Positions 32,287 to 40,054 of a DNA stretch of 49,765 nucleotides are shown here, one piece after another. The notes under the pieces are model-generated. The model saw only the letters and a program-made list of their open reading frames with translations. It had not been told where the DNA came from and did not search any database. The first letter of the stretch is position 1. Each line of letters starts with the position of its first letter. A program made the translations under genes and the position numbers. Source of the stretch: Planctomycetota bacterium (GTDB lineage: Bacteria; Planctomycetota; J058); contig JAMLIC010000062.1 in NCBI GenBank assembly GCA_023954375.1, positions 1 to 49,765 on the forward strand. Reading direction: 5' to 3'.

Positions 32287-32400
32287 GAGTGATGCGCTCG
32301 CGAGGGGCGGGCGATCGGCGCGAGGCCCGGACTGGCACGAACTGTCCCGTTCCGCCCGTCCCCATCGCTCGCTCTGGCGGGTCGAGCAGGTGCGGCGGAA
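32287..32400 (-). repeat. Dispersed intergenic repeat, copy B
   Basis: Inverted relative to copy A at 13506. The complementary strand shows the same ordered blocks (CTCGACCCGCCAGAGCGAG, GATGGGGA, GCGGAAC, GCGCCGATCGC, CGCGAGCGCATCACTC). The outer arms pair here too (32350-32355 with 32395-32400). It starts immediately after the anti-sigma stop codon. Confidence 0.75.
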
Positions 32401-32466
32401 GGAAAGGTCACCGGGCGCTCCGTCACGGGGCGTATGATCGCTCTCCCTCACCCGGGGGCCCGTCGC

Positions 32467-32964
32467 ATGACGCCGTCGACCACGACCGCTCGTCCGCTCC
32501 TCCTCGCGCTGCTCGTCCTCGGGCTCGGCGCCGCCGTCGTCCCGGCCGAGGACGAGCCGGTCGTGGCCGTGCGCACGGTCGCCGTGAAGGCGACCGAGGT
32601 CGCCGAGCCAGCGCCGATGCCGGACGAGCTGCGCCCGTGGGCGAGCCGGCTGGAGCGGCTTCCGGGGGCGCACCGCTTCGAGCTGCTCGGCCACAGCGTC
32701 CGCTCGGGCGCGCCCGGGACGTCGCTCGCGTTCGCCCTGCCGGCCGACCACGAGGCCGAGGTCGTCGCCGCGCCACGGTCCGACGGCCGCGTCGACGTGC
32801 GCATGGTGATCACCCGGCCGGGCAAGGAGCCGGGGACGCGCGAGAAGGTCCTCACGCACGCGGTGGTCGTCGACGACGGCGCGACCTACGTGGTGCGCCT
32901 GCAGGACGCGCTCGGGCGCGACGCGCACCTGCTCCTCCTGGTGACCGCCGGCGCGCGCTCGTGA
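32467..32964 (+). CDS. Exported protein of unknown function
   Basis: About 165 residues from the ATG at 32467; an earlier in-frame ATG at 32434 lacks a better ribosome site. The signal peptide ends near VLGLGAAVVPAED. The mature part contains PMPDELRPWASRLERLPGAHRFELLGHSVRSG, then strand pairs SLAFALPADHEAEVVAAPRSDGRVDVRMVITRPG and ending TYVVRLQDALGRDAHLLLLVTAG. The pattern of an L-x-x-LP-a-ar-FELL motif followed by beta strands recurs in exported planctomycete and myxobacterial proteins, from memory, but has no assigned function. It is the first gene after the sigma/anti-sigma pair and the dispersed repeat. Confidence 0.65.
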   Translation: MTPSTTTARPLLLALLVLGLGAAVVPAEDEPVVAVRTVAVKATEVAEPAPMPDELRPWASRLERLPGAHRFELLGHSVRSGAPGTSLAFALPADHEAEVVAAPRSDGRVDVRMVITRPGKEPGTREKVLTHAVVVDDGATYVVRLQDALGRDAHLLLLVTAGARS

Positions 32965-33038
32965 CGCGCCCGGGGGCAGCCCCGGTCGCGGAGGGCGGGG
33001 CGAGCGGGTAGGGTCGCGGGCCTCCGGAGGAGGTCCCC

Positions 33039-33887
33039 ATGCGCGCGCTCGCCTGCCTCACGCTCGCGGTCCTGATCGCCGCCCCCGCCCGCGCGGGCGA
33101 GCACGAGCTGCGCGTCGACGGCGCGCCGCTGGCGTGGGAGGGGCTCGTCGCGCGGGCGACCGCGGCGCGGGTGGTCTACGTGGGCGAGGAGCACGGGGCC
33201 GCGGCGCACCACCGGCTCCAGCGCGACCTGCTGGCGGCGCTCGACGCGGCCGGGCCGGTGGTGCTCGCGTGCGAGTACTTCCCGCGGAGCCTCCAGCCCG
33301 CGCTCGACCGCGTGGCGCGCGGCGAGGTGGAGAAGGCCGACCTGCGCGCGGCCCTGCGCTGGGACGAGACCTGGGGCCACGCGTGGGAGGCCTACGCGCC
33401 GCTCTTCGAGCTGTGCCTCGAGCGGCGGATCCGGATCGTGGCCCTGAACGCCGAGCGCGAGCTCGTCACGCGCGTGCGCAAGCAGGGGCTCGCGGCGCTC
33501 CCGCTCGAGGAGCTGCTGGCGCTGCCGCGCATGGACCTCGGCCACGCGGCGCACCGCGCGCGGGTGAAGGGGCAGCTGGAGAAGGTCCACCCCATGCCGC
33601 CCGAGGTCCTCGAGCGCTACTACCAGGCGTTCACGCTCTGGGACGAGGCGATGTCCGAGGGCGTCGTCGACGCCGTCCTGCGCGACGGGCGCCCGGGGGT
33701 GCGCGTCCTCGTCGTCGCCGGCGTGGCGCACGTGCAGACCGGGACGGGGATCCCCGACCGCGTCGCGCGGCGCTGGCCGGCGCCGCGGCTGATCGTGGCC
33801 TGCGGCGGCGTGGGCGAGGGCGACGGCGACGTGCTGTTCGTCAAGCGCCCGGCGCCGGCGGAGGAGGAGACGCCGCGCTGGTACTGA
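33039..33887 (+). CDS. ChaN-family exported protein (haem/iron uptake-like)
   Basis: 282 residues with signal peptide (LACLTLAVLIAAPARAG). The ChaN/Tiki-like core is recognisable: ARVVYVGEEHGAAAHHRLQRDLLAAL, PVVLACEYFPRSLQPALDRVARGE, RIVALNAERELVTRVRKQGLAAL, ERYYQAFTLWDEAMSEGVVDAVLR and VAGVAHVQTGTGIPDRVARR. These hold the conserved Glu/His residues of the family, which in ChaN bind haem. There is no lipobox here, unlike some members. It would act outside the cytoplasmic membrane. A protease-like role, as in the related TraB/Tiki group, cannot be excluded. Upstream and downstream genes also encode exported proteins on the same strand. Start ATG has CGGAGGAGG before it. Confidence 0.82.
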   Translation: MRALACLTLAVLIAAPARAGEHELRVDGAPLAWEGLVARATAARVVYVGEEHGAAAHHRLQRDLLAALDAAGPVVLACEYFPRSLQPALDRVARGEVEKADLRAALRWDETWGHAWEAYAPLFELCLERRIRIVALNAERELVTRVRKQGLAALPLEELLALPRMDLGHAAHRARVKGQLEKVHPMPPEVLERYYQAFTLWDEAMSEGVVDAVLRDGRPGVRVLVVAGVAHVQTGTGIPDRVARRWPAPRLIVACGGVGEGDGDVLFVKRPAPAEEETPRWY

Positions 33888-33899
33888 CCCGGTAGGGCT

Positions 33900-33916
33900 C
33901 GAGCGGTCGCCGCTCG
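33900..33916 (+). terminator. Short hairpin after the ChaN-like gene
   Basis: CGAGCGG (33900-33906) pairs perfectly with CCGCTCG (33910-33916) around a three-base loop, 13 bases past the stop codon. Confidence 0.4.
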
Positions 33917-34017
33917 GGTCGCGCGCGACGACGCGGTCAGGGGAACCGGTGGGGTCCCCCGGTCGTGACACCGATGCACGCGGCCGGAGAACGGACGACC
34001 GATCGAGGGAGAGAGAG

Positions 34018-34812
34018 ATGACCTTCGCCCCCCGCCACGCCCTCCTGCCCGCCGCCCTGGCGCTGATCGCCGGTGCAGCGCCTGTCCTGGCCAGCGACCG
34101 CGACGGCGCCCGCGTCGAGCAGAAGCTCGTCAAGTTCCTCCAGGAGCGCGTGGTGCTGCGCGAGGGGGCCCTCGTCCTCCCGGTCGACCCGGCGGTCCTG
34201 CGCCGGTTCGCCGACGACGTGCGCAAGCTGGCCAAGGGCGAGGGGGCCGCGCTCGTCGGCGCCTGCGCCGTCACGCTCGCCGGCGAGGAGCGGCGGCTCT
34301 CGTGGAGCGTCGGGCGGGCGGGGGGCGAGGCCGTGGCGACGGGCGAGGGCGTCGTCGTGGCGATCGGCGGGGCCGGGCGGCCCGCGCGCGCCGGCGGCGG
34401 CGGGGCGGGCGGGGCCGCGCGCGCGCGCGGCGGCGTGCTGAACGTGGCCCTGGCCGGGGACGGTGGGCGCGCCGGGCCGGGCGGGGCGGGCGGCGCCGGC
34501 GGCGCCGCGGAGGCCGCGCCGGGCGAGGGCGGGGGCTGGTCGGTGGCCCTCGCCGGTCACGGCGCCGCTGGCGGCGGAGGGCCGCAGCCCGGAGACGGCG
34601 GGGCCGGCGGCGACGCGCGGGTGGAGGGCAAGGGCGAGGGGCGGGCCGGCGACGGCGGGGCGGGCGGGGACGCCGTGATCGACCCTCAGCAGGGCGGGGT
34701 CGTCTTCGCGGGCGGAGGCAACGGCGGGCAGGCCGGGGCCATGCACGGCAACGGGCGCGGCGGCGAGGGCGGGAGGGGCGGCGACGTCTCGCCGGGCCGC
34801 CGTCGACGCTGA
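34018..34812 (+). CDS. Exported glycine-rich protein
   Basis: 264 residues from an ATG with a GAGGGAGAGAG leader. Signal peptide ends near LALIAGAAPVLAS. Residues 27-90 form an ordinary helical/strand domain (VEQKLVKFLQERVVLREGALVLPVDPAVLRRFADDVRKLA...CAVTLAGEERRLSW). From about residue 100 the protein is dominated by Gly-Gly-Ala/Gly-Gly-Asn runs interrupted by short strands LNVALAGDGG, WSVALAGHG and VVFAGGGNGG. The composition recalls PGRS-type or beta-roll repeats, but no calcium-binding nonapeptide is visible. It may be a surface or matrix protein. The Gly-rich part could be intrinsically flexible. No relatives recognised. Confidence 0.65.
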   Translation: MTFAPRHALLPAALALIAGAAPVLASDRDGARVEQKLVKFLQERVVLREGALVLPVDPAVLRRFADDVRKLAKGEGAALVGACAVTLAGEERRLSWSVGRAGGEAVATGEGVVVAIGGAGRPARAGGGGAGGAARARGGVLNVALAGDGGRAGPGGAGGAGGAAEAAPGEGGGWSVALAGHGAAGGGGPQPGDGGAGGDARVEGKGEGRAGDGGAGGDAVIDPQQGGVVFAGGGNGGQAGAMHGNGRGGEGGRGGDVSPGRRRR

Positions 34813-34908
34813 CCGGCGACCCGGGGTCGAGCGGCCGCTCGTGGCCGCCCACACCGGGGCGGTTGGCGCGCCGGGGCGCCCCGCGGCATCCTCAGGAGGA
34901 GGTGCTGC

Positions 34909-36237
34909 GTGGCCGACGGCGAAGCAGGCGGAGGCGGCGCCCCGGCGTTCGACGCCGCCCGCGAGGCCCTGGCGCAGGGCGACGCGCGGGCGGCGTTCGC
35001 GGCCCTGCGCCCGGCGCTCGAGCACCCCGCGCCCTTCGACGCCGAGGCCCTGGGCGTGTTCGCGGAGGTCGCCTTCCAGCTGGCCGGGCCCGAGCTGGCG
35101 GGCAAGGTCCAGGAGGCGGTCGACCGGCCCGACGACGTGCGGGCGCTCTATGACCTCGGCTACGAGCTGCTGGAGCACGACCTCGACCGGGTGGGCGCGG
35201 CGGTCCTCGAGCGCGCGCACGCGCTGGCTCCGACCGACCCGGGGGTGCTGTCGGAGCTCGTGGCGGCGCTCGAGCGGGCCGGGCTGCACCGGGCCGCCGT
35301 GAGCCGGATCGCGGCGGCGGCCGACGGCGTGCGCGAGGGCAGCTTCCTCCTGCGCTACCTGCTCGGCTGGAACACGGTCATGTCGGGCGACCTCGAGGGG
35401 CTGCGGGCGCTCGCCCCGTCGCTCGGGCCGGCGAGCGACGACGAGCGCTTCATGGCCGCTCGCCTCGAGGGGGTCCTGGCGCGGGGCGTCGCCGTGCGGG
35501 CGACGGGCGGGCTCGACGACCGCGACCTGCGCGGCTGGCACTTCGCCGTGAACGGGGGCGTGCTCCTGCACGCCTCGCCGCACGGGCTCGACGAGCCCAT
35601 GCGCGGGCGCTACGCGTTCGTGCAGGACAGCGCGGCGCTGTGCCGCGAGGGGATCGAGCGCGCGCGCCTGGCGCTGGAGGCCGGCGGCCTCGACGTCCCG
35701 CGCGTGCTCCTCCTGCCCGAGCGCGGCAGCCAGGCCCTCGGCCTGGCGGCCGCGCGGCTCCTCGGGCTGCCGGCCGTGCCCTGGGAGGAGGGGCACGACG
35801 GGCCCGGGCTCGTCGTGGCCTACGACCTCGCCGCGCTCGACGACGACCTCTACCGGGCCGTGCGCCCGCACCGCCCGGGGCAGGTGCTGTGGGGGCACGC
35901 GTCGCGCTGGACGGACGACCAGCCGATCGCGGCCGACCTGGTGACGTTCCTCTACCAGTTCAACACGCCCCCCTGGGGCGAGCAGGTCACCCTCGACCCG
36001 CAGGGCCGGGCGCGTCCGGCCGAGCCGGACCTGACGCCGGCCGAGGGGCTGGCCGAGCGGATCGTCGAGGCGCCGCTCGACCCGGACGCGCTCCACGACG
36101 CCGAGGTCCTGCGCCGGTTCGCGGCCGCCTGCGCGGGCGTGGTCGCGCCCGAGCACCGGGGCGGGGCGTGGCGCGCCGACGGCGTGCGACGAAAGCAGTG
36201 GGCCGGCGGCCCGGTGCCGAGCGCCCGGTTCACGTGA
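34909..36237 (+). CDS. Helical-repeat (TPR-like) protein of unknown function
   Basis: 442 residues from a GTG with an AGGAGGAGG site. The first half is made of paired helices of the TPR/Sel1 kind (FDAAREALAQGDARAAFAALRPALEH, LYDLGYELLEHDLDRVGAAVLERAHALAPTDPGVLSELVAALERAG). The second half, from about 195, is an alpha/beta region: GWHFAVNGGVLLHASPHGLDEPMRGRYAFVQDSAALCREGIERA, PRVLLLPERGSQALGLAAARLLGLPAVPWEE and PGLVVAYDLAALDDDLYRAV. No catalytic motif is obvious and no signal peptide is present. The two-part layout looks deliberate. Its 3' end overlaps the convergent methyltransferase gene by eight bases. Confidence 0.68.
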   Translation: MADGEAGGGGAPAFDAAREALAQGDARAAFAALRPALEHPAPFDAEALGVFAEVAFQLAGPELAGKVQEAVDRPDDVRALYDLGYELLEHDLDRVGAAVLERAHALAPTDPGVLSELVAALERAGLHRAAVSRIAAAADGVREGSFLLRYLLGWNTVMSGDLEGLRALAPSLGPASDDERFMAARLEGVLARGVAVRATGGLDDRDLRGWHFAVNGGVLLHASPHGLDEPMRGRYAFVQDSAALCREGIERARLALEAGGLDVPRVLLLPERGSQALGLAAARLLGLPAVPWEEGHDGPGLVVAYDLAALDDDLYRAVRPHRPGQVLWGHASRWTDDQPIAADLVTFLYQFNTPPWGEQVTLDPQGRARPAEPDLTPAEGLAERIVEAPLDPDALHDAEVLRRFAAACAGVVAPEHRGGAWRADGVRRKQWAGGPVPSARFT

Positions 36238-36886
36238 CCGGCAGCACCCGCCACACCGTCGTCGGCGTGCGCTCGCGGCGCTCGAGCGCGCGGCTCGTCG
36301 GCACGACGTAGGTCGCGAGCGCCTCCAGGTCCTCGGTCGGCGCGAACGTCCGCCCGGGGTCGGCCAGGAGCACCGTGGCGCCGCGGGCCGCGAGGTCGCG
36401 CAGCCAGGCGGCGATCCGCGCCGACGGGCCGCGCTCGTAGCAGACGTCGCCCGCGAGCACGACGTCGACCTCCTCCAGCGGGAGCCCGACGAGGTCGTCC
36501 GTCGTCGCCTCGACCTCGACGCCGCAGGCGGCCGCGTTGAGGCGCTGCGCGGCCGCGGCCAGGGGGTCGAGGTCCGAGGCCAGGACGCGCGCCGCGCCCG
36601 CGACGGCCGCGGCGATCGCCGCCAGGCCGCTGCCCGCGGCGAAGTCGAGGACGCGCCGCCCGGCGACGAGGTGGCGGTGGTCGAGGACGTGGCGCGCGAG
36701 CGCCTGGCTCCCGGGCCAGGCCACGGCCCAGTACGGCGGCGGCAGCCGCCGTCCGGCCACGCGCTCGGCCGCCGCCCAGGCCTCGATCACGTCCGCGGCC
36801 AGACGCACGGGCAGCTCCGGGACGAGCGGCGGCGCCTCGGGGCGGGTCGCGGCGCGGATCAGCTCGTCGTCCGCGCCGCGCCCCAC
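36230..36886 (-). CDS. SAM-dependent methyltransferase, ETFB-lysine/NNMT-like
   Basis: 218 residues. PPYWAVAWPGSQALARHVLDH precedes motif I RVLDFAAGSGLAAIAAAVAGA, then ASDLDPLAAAAQRLNAAACGVEV (acidic motif II) and VDVVLAGDVCYERGPSARIAAWLRDLAARGATVLLADPGR. The PYWA.AWPG opening and GDVCYE are typical of the family that includes ETFB lysine methyltransferase and class I-like protein lysine methyltransferases. The target is likely a protein side chain, but this is inferred. The GTG start at 36886 lies one base behind the adenine deaminase stop, so the two are probably translated from one message. Confidence 0.82.
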   Translation of the reverse strand: MGRGADDELIRAATRPEAPPLVPELPVRLAADVIEAWAAAERVAGRRLPPPYWAVAWPGSQALARHVLDHRHLVAGRRVLDFAAGSGLAAIAAAVAGAARVLASDLDPLAAAAQRLNAAACGVEVEATTDDLVGLPLEEVDVVLAGDVCYERGPSARIAAWLRDLAARGATVLLADPGRTFAPTEDLEALATYVVPTSRALERRERTPTTVWRVLPVT

Positions 36887-36887
36887 G

Positions 36888-38615
36888 TCAGGCTGCTCGC
36901 ACGTCGATCAGCTGGAAGCGCTCGACGTCGACCAGCCCCTTGTCGGTGAGCTTGAGGGCGGGGATCACCGGGAGCGACAGGAAGGCGAGCTGGAGGAACG
37001 GGTCCTGCAGCGCGCAGCCGACGGCGGCGCTGGCCGCGTGGAGGCGCTCGAGCGCGCGGGTCACCTCGGCCGGCGTGGCGGTCGTCATGAGGCCGGCGAT
37101 CGGCAGCGGCAGGTCGGCGAGGACGCGCCCGTCCTGCACGACGCAGAAGCCGCCCCCCGTGGCGTCCAGGTGCGCCAGCGCGGCGCGCATGTCGGCGGCG
37201 CTCGAGCCGACGACGGCCAGGTTGTGGCTGTCGTGGCCCACACTGGACGCGATCGCCCCGCGCAGGCGCTCGCCGAAGCCGCGCGCGTAGCCGCAGGCCG
37301 GGCGCGAGCCGCGGCCGTGGCGCTCGAGCACGGCGAGCCGCGCCACGCCGGGCGCGTCGTGCGGCAGGACGAGGCGCTCCGTGATGATCTTGCCCGGCAC
37401 GACCCCGATCACGTGGACGAGCCCGCTCGGGCCCTCGAGCGCGGCGGCGTCCGGGAGCGCCGCGCGGACGGTGTTGTCGAGGGGCGGCGGCGCGAGCGCG
37501 GGGACCGCGAGGTCGGCCGCGTCGCGGCCGTCCTTCCACACGCGCGAGACGGCGCAGGTCGCCGCGTCGTCGAGGAGCACGAGATCCGCGGCCCAGCCGG
37601 GCGCGATCGCCCCGCGGCGCAGGGCCCGCCGGGTGGAGCGGTCGAGGCCGTAGTGGCGCGCGACGGTCCACGAGGCCGCGCGGTAGGCGACCTCGGCCGG
37701 GACGCCCTTCGTGATCGCGCCGCGGACGAGGTGGTCGAGGTGGCCCTCGCGGGCGATGTCCAGCGGGTTGCGGTCGTCCGTGCAGAAGCCCACGGAGGTC
37801 GACGTCGCGAGCGTGAGGAGCGGCGCGAGGGCGTCGAGGTCCTTGGCCACGCTCCCCTCGCGGACCCACACGGCCACGCCCTTCTCCAGCTTCTCGCGGG
37901 CCTCGTCGAGCTCCGACGACTCGTGGCAGCTGTGGATCCCCGCGGCCGCGTAGGCCGAGAGCGCCCGCCCGCGCACCTGCGGGGCGTGGCCGTCGATCGG
38001 CTGGCCGAGGAACGCCTCGAGCTTGTCGACGAGCCCCGGGTCGAGGCCGAGGACGCCGGGGACGTTCATGACCTCGGCCAGCCCGAGCGCCCGCGGGTGG
38101 TCGGCGAGCGCCAGGAGGTCCTGCGCCTCGATCCGGCCGCCGCCGTTCGTCTCCATGTCGGTCGCCGGGACGCAGGCGCTGAGCATGACGCGCAGGTCGA
38201 GGTCGAGGCGCCGTGCGCCGTCGAGGACCCAGGCGAGGCCCGGGACGCCCAGGACGTTGGCGACCTCGTGCGGGTCGCACACGGCCGTGGTCGTCCCGCG
38301 CGGGAGGACGGCCTCCTGGAAGCGGGCCGGCGTGAGGAGCGAGCTCTCGACGTGGACGTGCGCGTCGATGAACCCGGGCACGAGCGGCCGGCCGCCGCCC
38401 TTGATCACCTGCCGGGCGGCGAGCCCCGGGCCGGGCGCCGGGTCGACGGCCGCGATCAGGCCGCCGGCCACCCCGACGTGGGCCTTGCGCCAGGCGCAGG
38501 AGAACACGTCGAGGACGAGCACGTCCTCGAGCAGCAGGTCGAGGGGCCGGCGCCCCTGCGCCGCCTCGACGCAGCCGCCGATCGCCTCACGCCAGGGGAC
38601 GTCGCGCGCGCTCAT
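36888..38615 (-). CDS. ade: Adenine deaminase AdeC
   Basis: 575 residues from the ATG at 38615 (an ATG at 38627 is four codons earlier). LVPGFIDAHVHVESSLLTPARFQEAVLPRGTTTAVCDPHEVANVLG holds the intact metal-binding HxH and the family VESS motif. Further hallmarks are ACVPATDMETNGG, IHSCHESSELDEAREKLEKGV, VGFCTDDRNPLDIAREGHLDHLVR and SSVGHDSHNLAVVG. The enzyme converts adenine to hypoxanthine with release of ammonia in purine salvage. Full-length and in good order, it contrasts with the degenerate array at 19.8-28.1 kb. The preceding gene stops 13 bases upstream and the methyltransferase follows, suggesting a three-gene unit. Confidence 0.94.
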   Translation of the reverse strand: MSARDVPWREAIGGCVEAAQGRRPLDLLLEDVLVLDVFSCAWRKAHVGVAGGLIAAVDPAPGPGLAARQVIKGGGRPLVPGFIDAHVHVESSLLTPARFQEAVLPRGTTTAVCDPHEVANVLGVPGLAWVLDGARRLDLDLRVMLSACVPATDMETNGGGRIEAQDLLALADHPRALGLAEVMNVPGVLGLDPGLVDKLEAFLGQPIDGHAPQVRGRALSAYAAAGIHSCHESSELDEAREKLEKGVAVWVREGSVAKDLDALAPLLTLATSTSVGFCTDDRNPLDIAREGHLDHLVRGAITKGVPAEVAYRAASWTVARHYGLDRSTRRALRRGAIAPGWAADLVLLDDAATCAVSRVWKDGRDAADLAVPALAPPPLDNTVRAALPDAAALEGPSGLVHVIGVVPGKIITERLVLPHDAPGVARLAVLERHGRGSRPACGYARGFGERLRGAIASSVGHDSHNLAVVGSSAADMRAALAHLDATGGGFCVVQDGRVLADLPLPIAGLMTTATPAEVTRALERLHAASAAVGCALQDPFLQLAFLSLPVIPALKLTDKGLVDVERFQLIDVRAA

Positions 38616-38628
38616 GGCCCCGATCATG

Positions 38629-39894
38629 TCACGCGCCGGGCGGGTCGCCCACCGGGTCGTCGGTCGGGGGCGTCGCGGCGGCGAGGAGGAGGCTGCGCAG
38701 CGCGTCGGGGTCGTCGGGGAGGTCGCCCAGGAGGCCGACCATCCGGCAGGCGAGGCGCAGCTGGTGCGGCGTGCACAGCGCCAGGATCGTGGGCAGCGGC
38801 GCGGCCGCCTCGATCGACGACCGGAGCAGCGCCATGCCGCCCTGCTCGAGGGGGGGGACCGGGAGCGAGAGCGCCTGCGCGACGCCCACGAGCGAGCGCG
38901 CATCGAGCGTGATCAGGACCTTCGACGGGACCTCCTCGGGCGGCGTCGGCATGGCGGCGCGGCGGGGCGCGGCGGCGAGGCGACCCGTCGGCGGGGGCGC
39001 TGGCGGGGAGGACGGGGGGGCGGGGCGGCGGGCGGCCGCGAGGAGCCGCGCGCGCAGGGCGTCCGCGTCCCCCGGGAGCTCGCCCGCCAGGCCGACGGCG
39101 CAGCAGGCGAGGCGAAGCTGGGTGAGCGTGAGGTGGGCGAGGACGCCGTCGAGCGGCACCGCCTTCTCCACCGCCCTGCGCAGCGCGGCGATCCCGTCCC
39201 GGCGCCGGGGCACGGCGCAGCCGTGCGCCCGCGCGATCTCTTCGAGGGGGAGGTGGTTCAGGGTGCGTAGCACGCGCGCGAGGACCTCGTCGGGCGGCGC
39301 GGGCTCGACCGGGTCGACGACCACGCGCGCGGGGGCGCGCTCGACGGGCGGCGCCGTCACCCGGGCCATGAGCTCGTCCCAGCGGGGCGGCGGCAGCGGT
39401 CCGCTCGCGTCCGCGAGGCGGCGCTCGACCAGGAGCGCCGCCGCCTCGTCGAAGAGTGCCGTCAGGGGCGCCGACCCGTGGTCGGGGTCGTGGCGGCTCG
39501 TGAACACCCACAGGACGTCGAGGAGGCCGGGTGAGCGGACGTAGCTCGCCCGGTCCGCGCGGAGGGCGCCGAGGGCCTGCTCGAGCCGCGCCGCGCGCGC
39601 CGGGTCGCGCTCGCGGTCGACGAGCCCGCGCTCGAGCGCCCGCGCCACGAGCAGGGCCTCCTCCTCGGGGAGCACGCGGGCCAGCTCGGCCGGCGTGATC
39701 CAGTACTCGCGCCCGGCGAGGTCGACGCGCGCCGCGCGCAGGGCGCCGTCGCGGGGGTCGTAGTCGCCGTCCTCGACCTTGCCGATCCCGGGGAGCGACG
39801 GGTCGAGGCTGGCCAGGCGCACCCAGTCGCCGGCCGCGATCCGCCGGTCGCTCGCGCCTCGCTGGCCCCCCGGGAGCGGCGTCGCCTCGGTCAC
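38629..39894 (-). CDS. Unknown protein with SH3-like N-terminus and two repeated helical modules (paralog 1)
   Basis: 421 residues. The first 75 residues (AGDWVRLASLDPSLPGIGKVEDGDYD...REYWITPAELARV) look like a small KOW/Tudor-type barrel, as in some SNF2-like helicases. Then comes a helical segment with RSPGLLDVLWVFTSRHDPDHG. Two copies of a module of about 90 residues follow (about 203-290 and 320-413). Each has a leucine-rich first half and a second half containing LTLTQLRLACCAVGL or CTPHQLRLACRMVGL and then DADALRARLLAAA or DPDALRSLLLAAA. This second half resembles SAP/Rho-N helix pairs that bind nucleic acid (inference). The same layout is seen in the gene at 43398. Lies directly before adenine deaminase. 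Not a family I can name. Confidence 0.72.
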   Translation of the reverse strand: MTEATPLPGGQRGASDRRIAAGDWVRLASLDPSLPGIGKVEDGDYDPRDGALRAARVDLAGREYWITPAELARVLPEEEALLVARALERGLVDRERDPARAARLEQALGALRADRASYVRSPGLLDVLWVFTSRHDPDHGSAPLTALFDEAAALLVERRLADASGPLPPPRWDELMARVTAPPVERAPARVVVDPVEPAPPDEVLARVLRTLNHLPLEEIARAHGCAVPRRRDGIAALRRAVEKAVPLDGVLAHLTLTQLRLACCAVGLAGELPGDADALRARLLAAARRPAPPSSPPAPPPTGRLAAAPRRAAMPTPPEEVPSKVLITLDARSLVGVAQALSLPVPPLEQGGMALLRSSIEAAAPLPTILALCTPHQLRLACRMVGLLGDLPDDPDALRSLLLAAATPPTDDPVGDPPGA

Positions 39895-39947
39895 GCCGGG
39901 ATCCTACGCCGCCGGGTGGACCGGATGCGACGGGCCGCGGACGGCGG

Positions 39948-40016
39948 TCACTTCACGCCCACGACCATGGCGTCCGGCCCGACGAGCGGGACGACGCGCG
40001 TCTCCGTGAAGCGGCG
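39948..40016 (-). pseudogene. Possible short C-terminal remnant
   Basis: In the 160-base gap before the carboxypeptidase-regulatory-like gene, the minus strand reads RRFTETRVVPLVGPDAMVVGVK and a stop. It resembles the last strand pair of a methyltransferase-like domain rather than random sequence, but has no start. It may be a remnant or chance. Confidence 0.2.
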
Positions 40017-40054
40017 GGGCGGTCGCACCGAGCGGCGACGGCGACAGGAGGCGG

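Noticed and set aside
36888..38615. Adenine deaminase as another member of the degenerate amidohydrolase array
   Set aside because: It keeps the intact HVHVESS metal site and all AdeC motifs, has no signal peptide and lies in a different operon.
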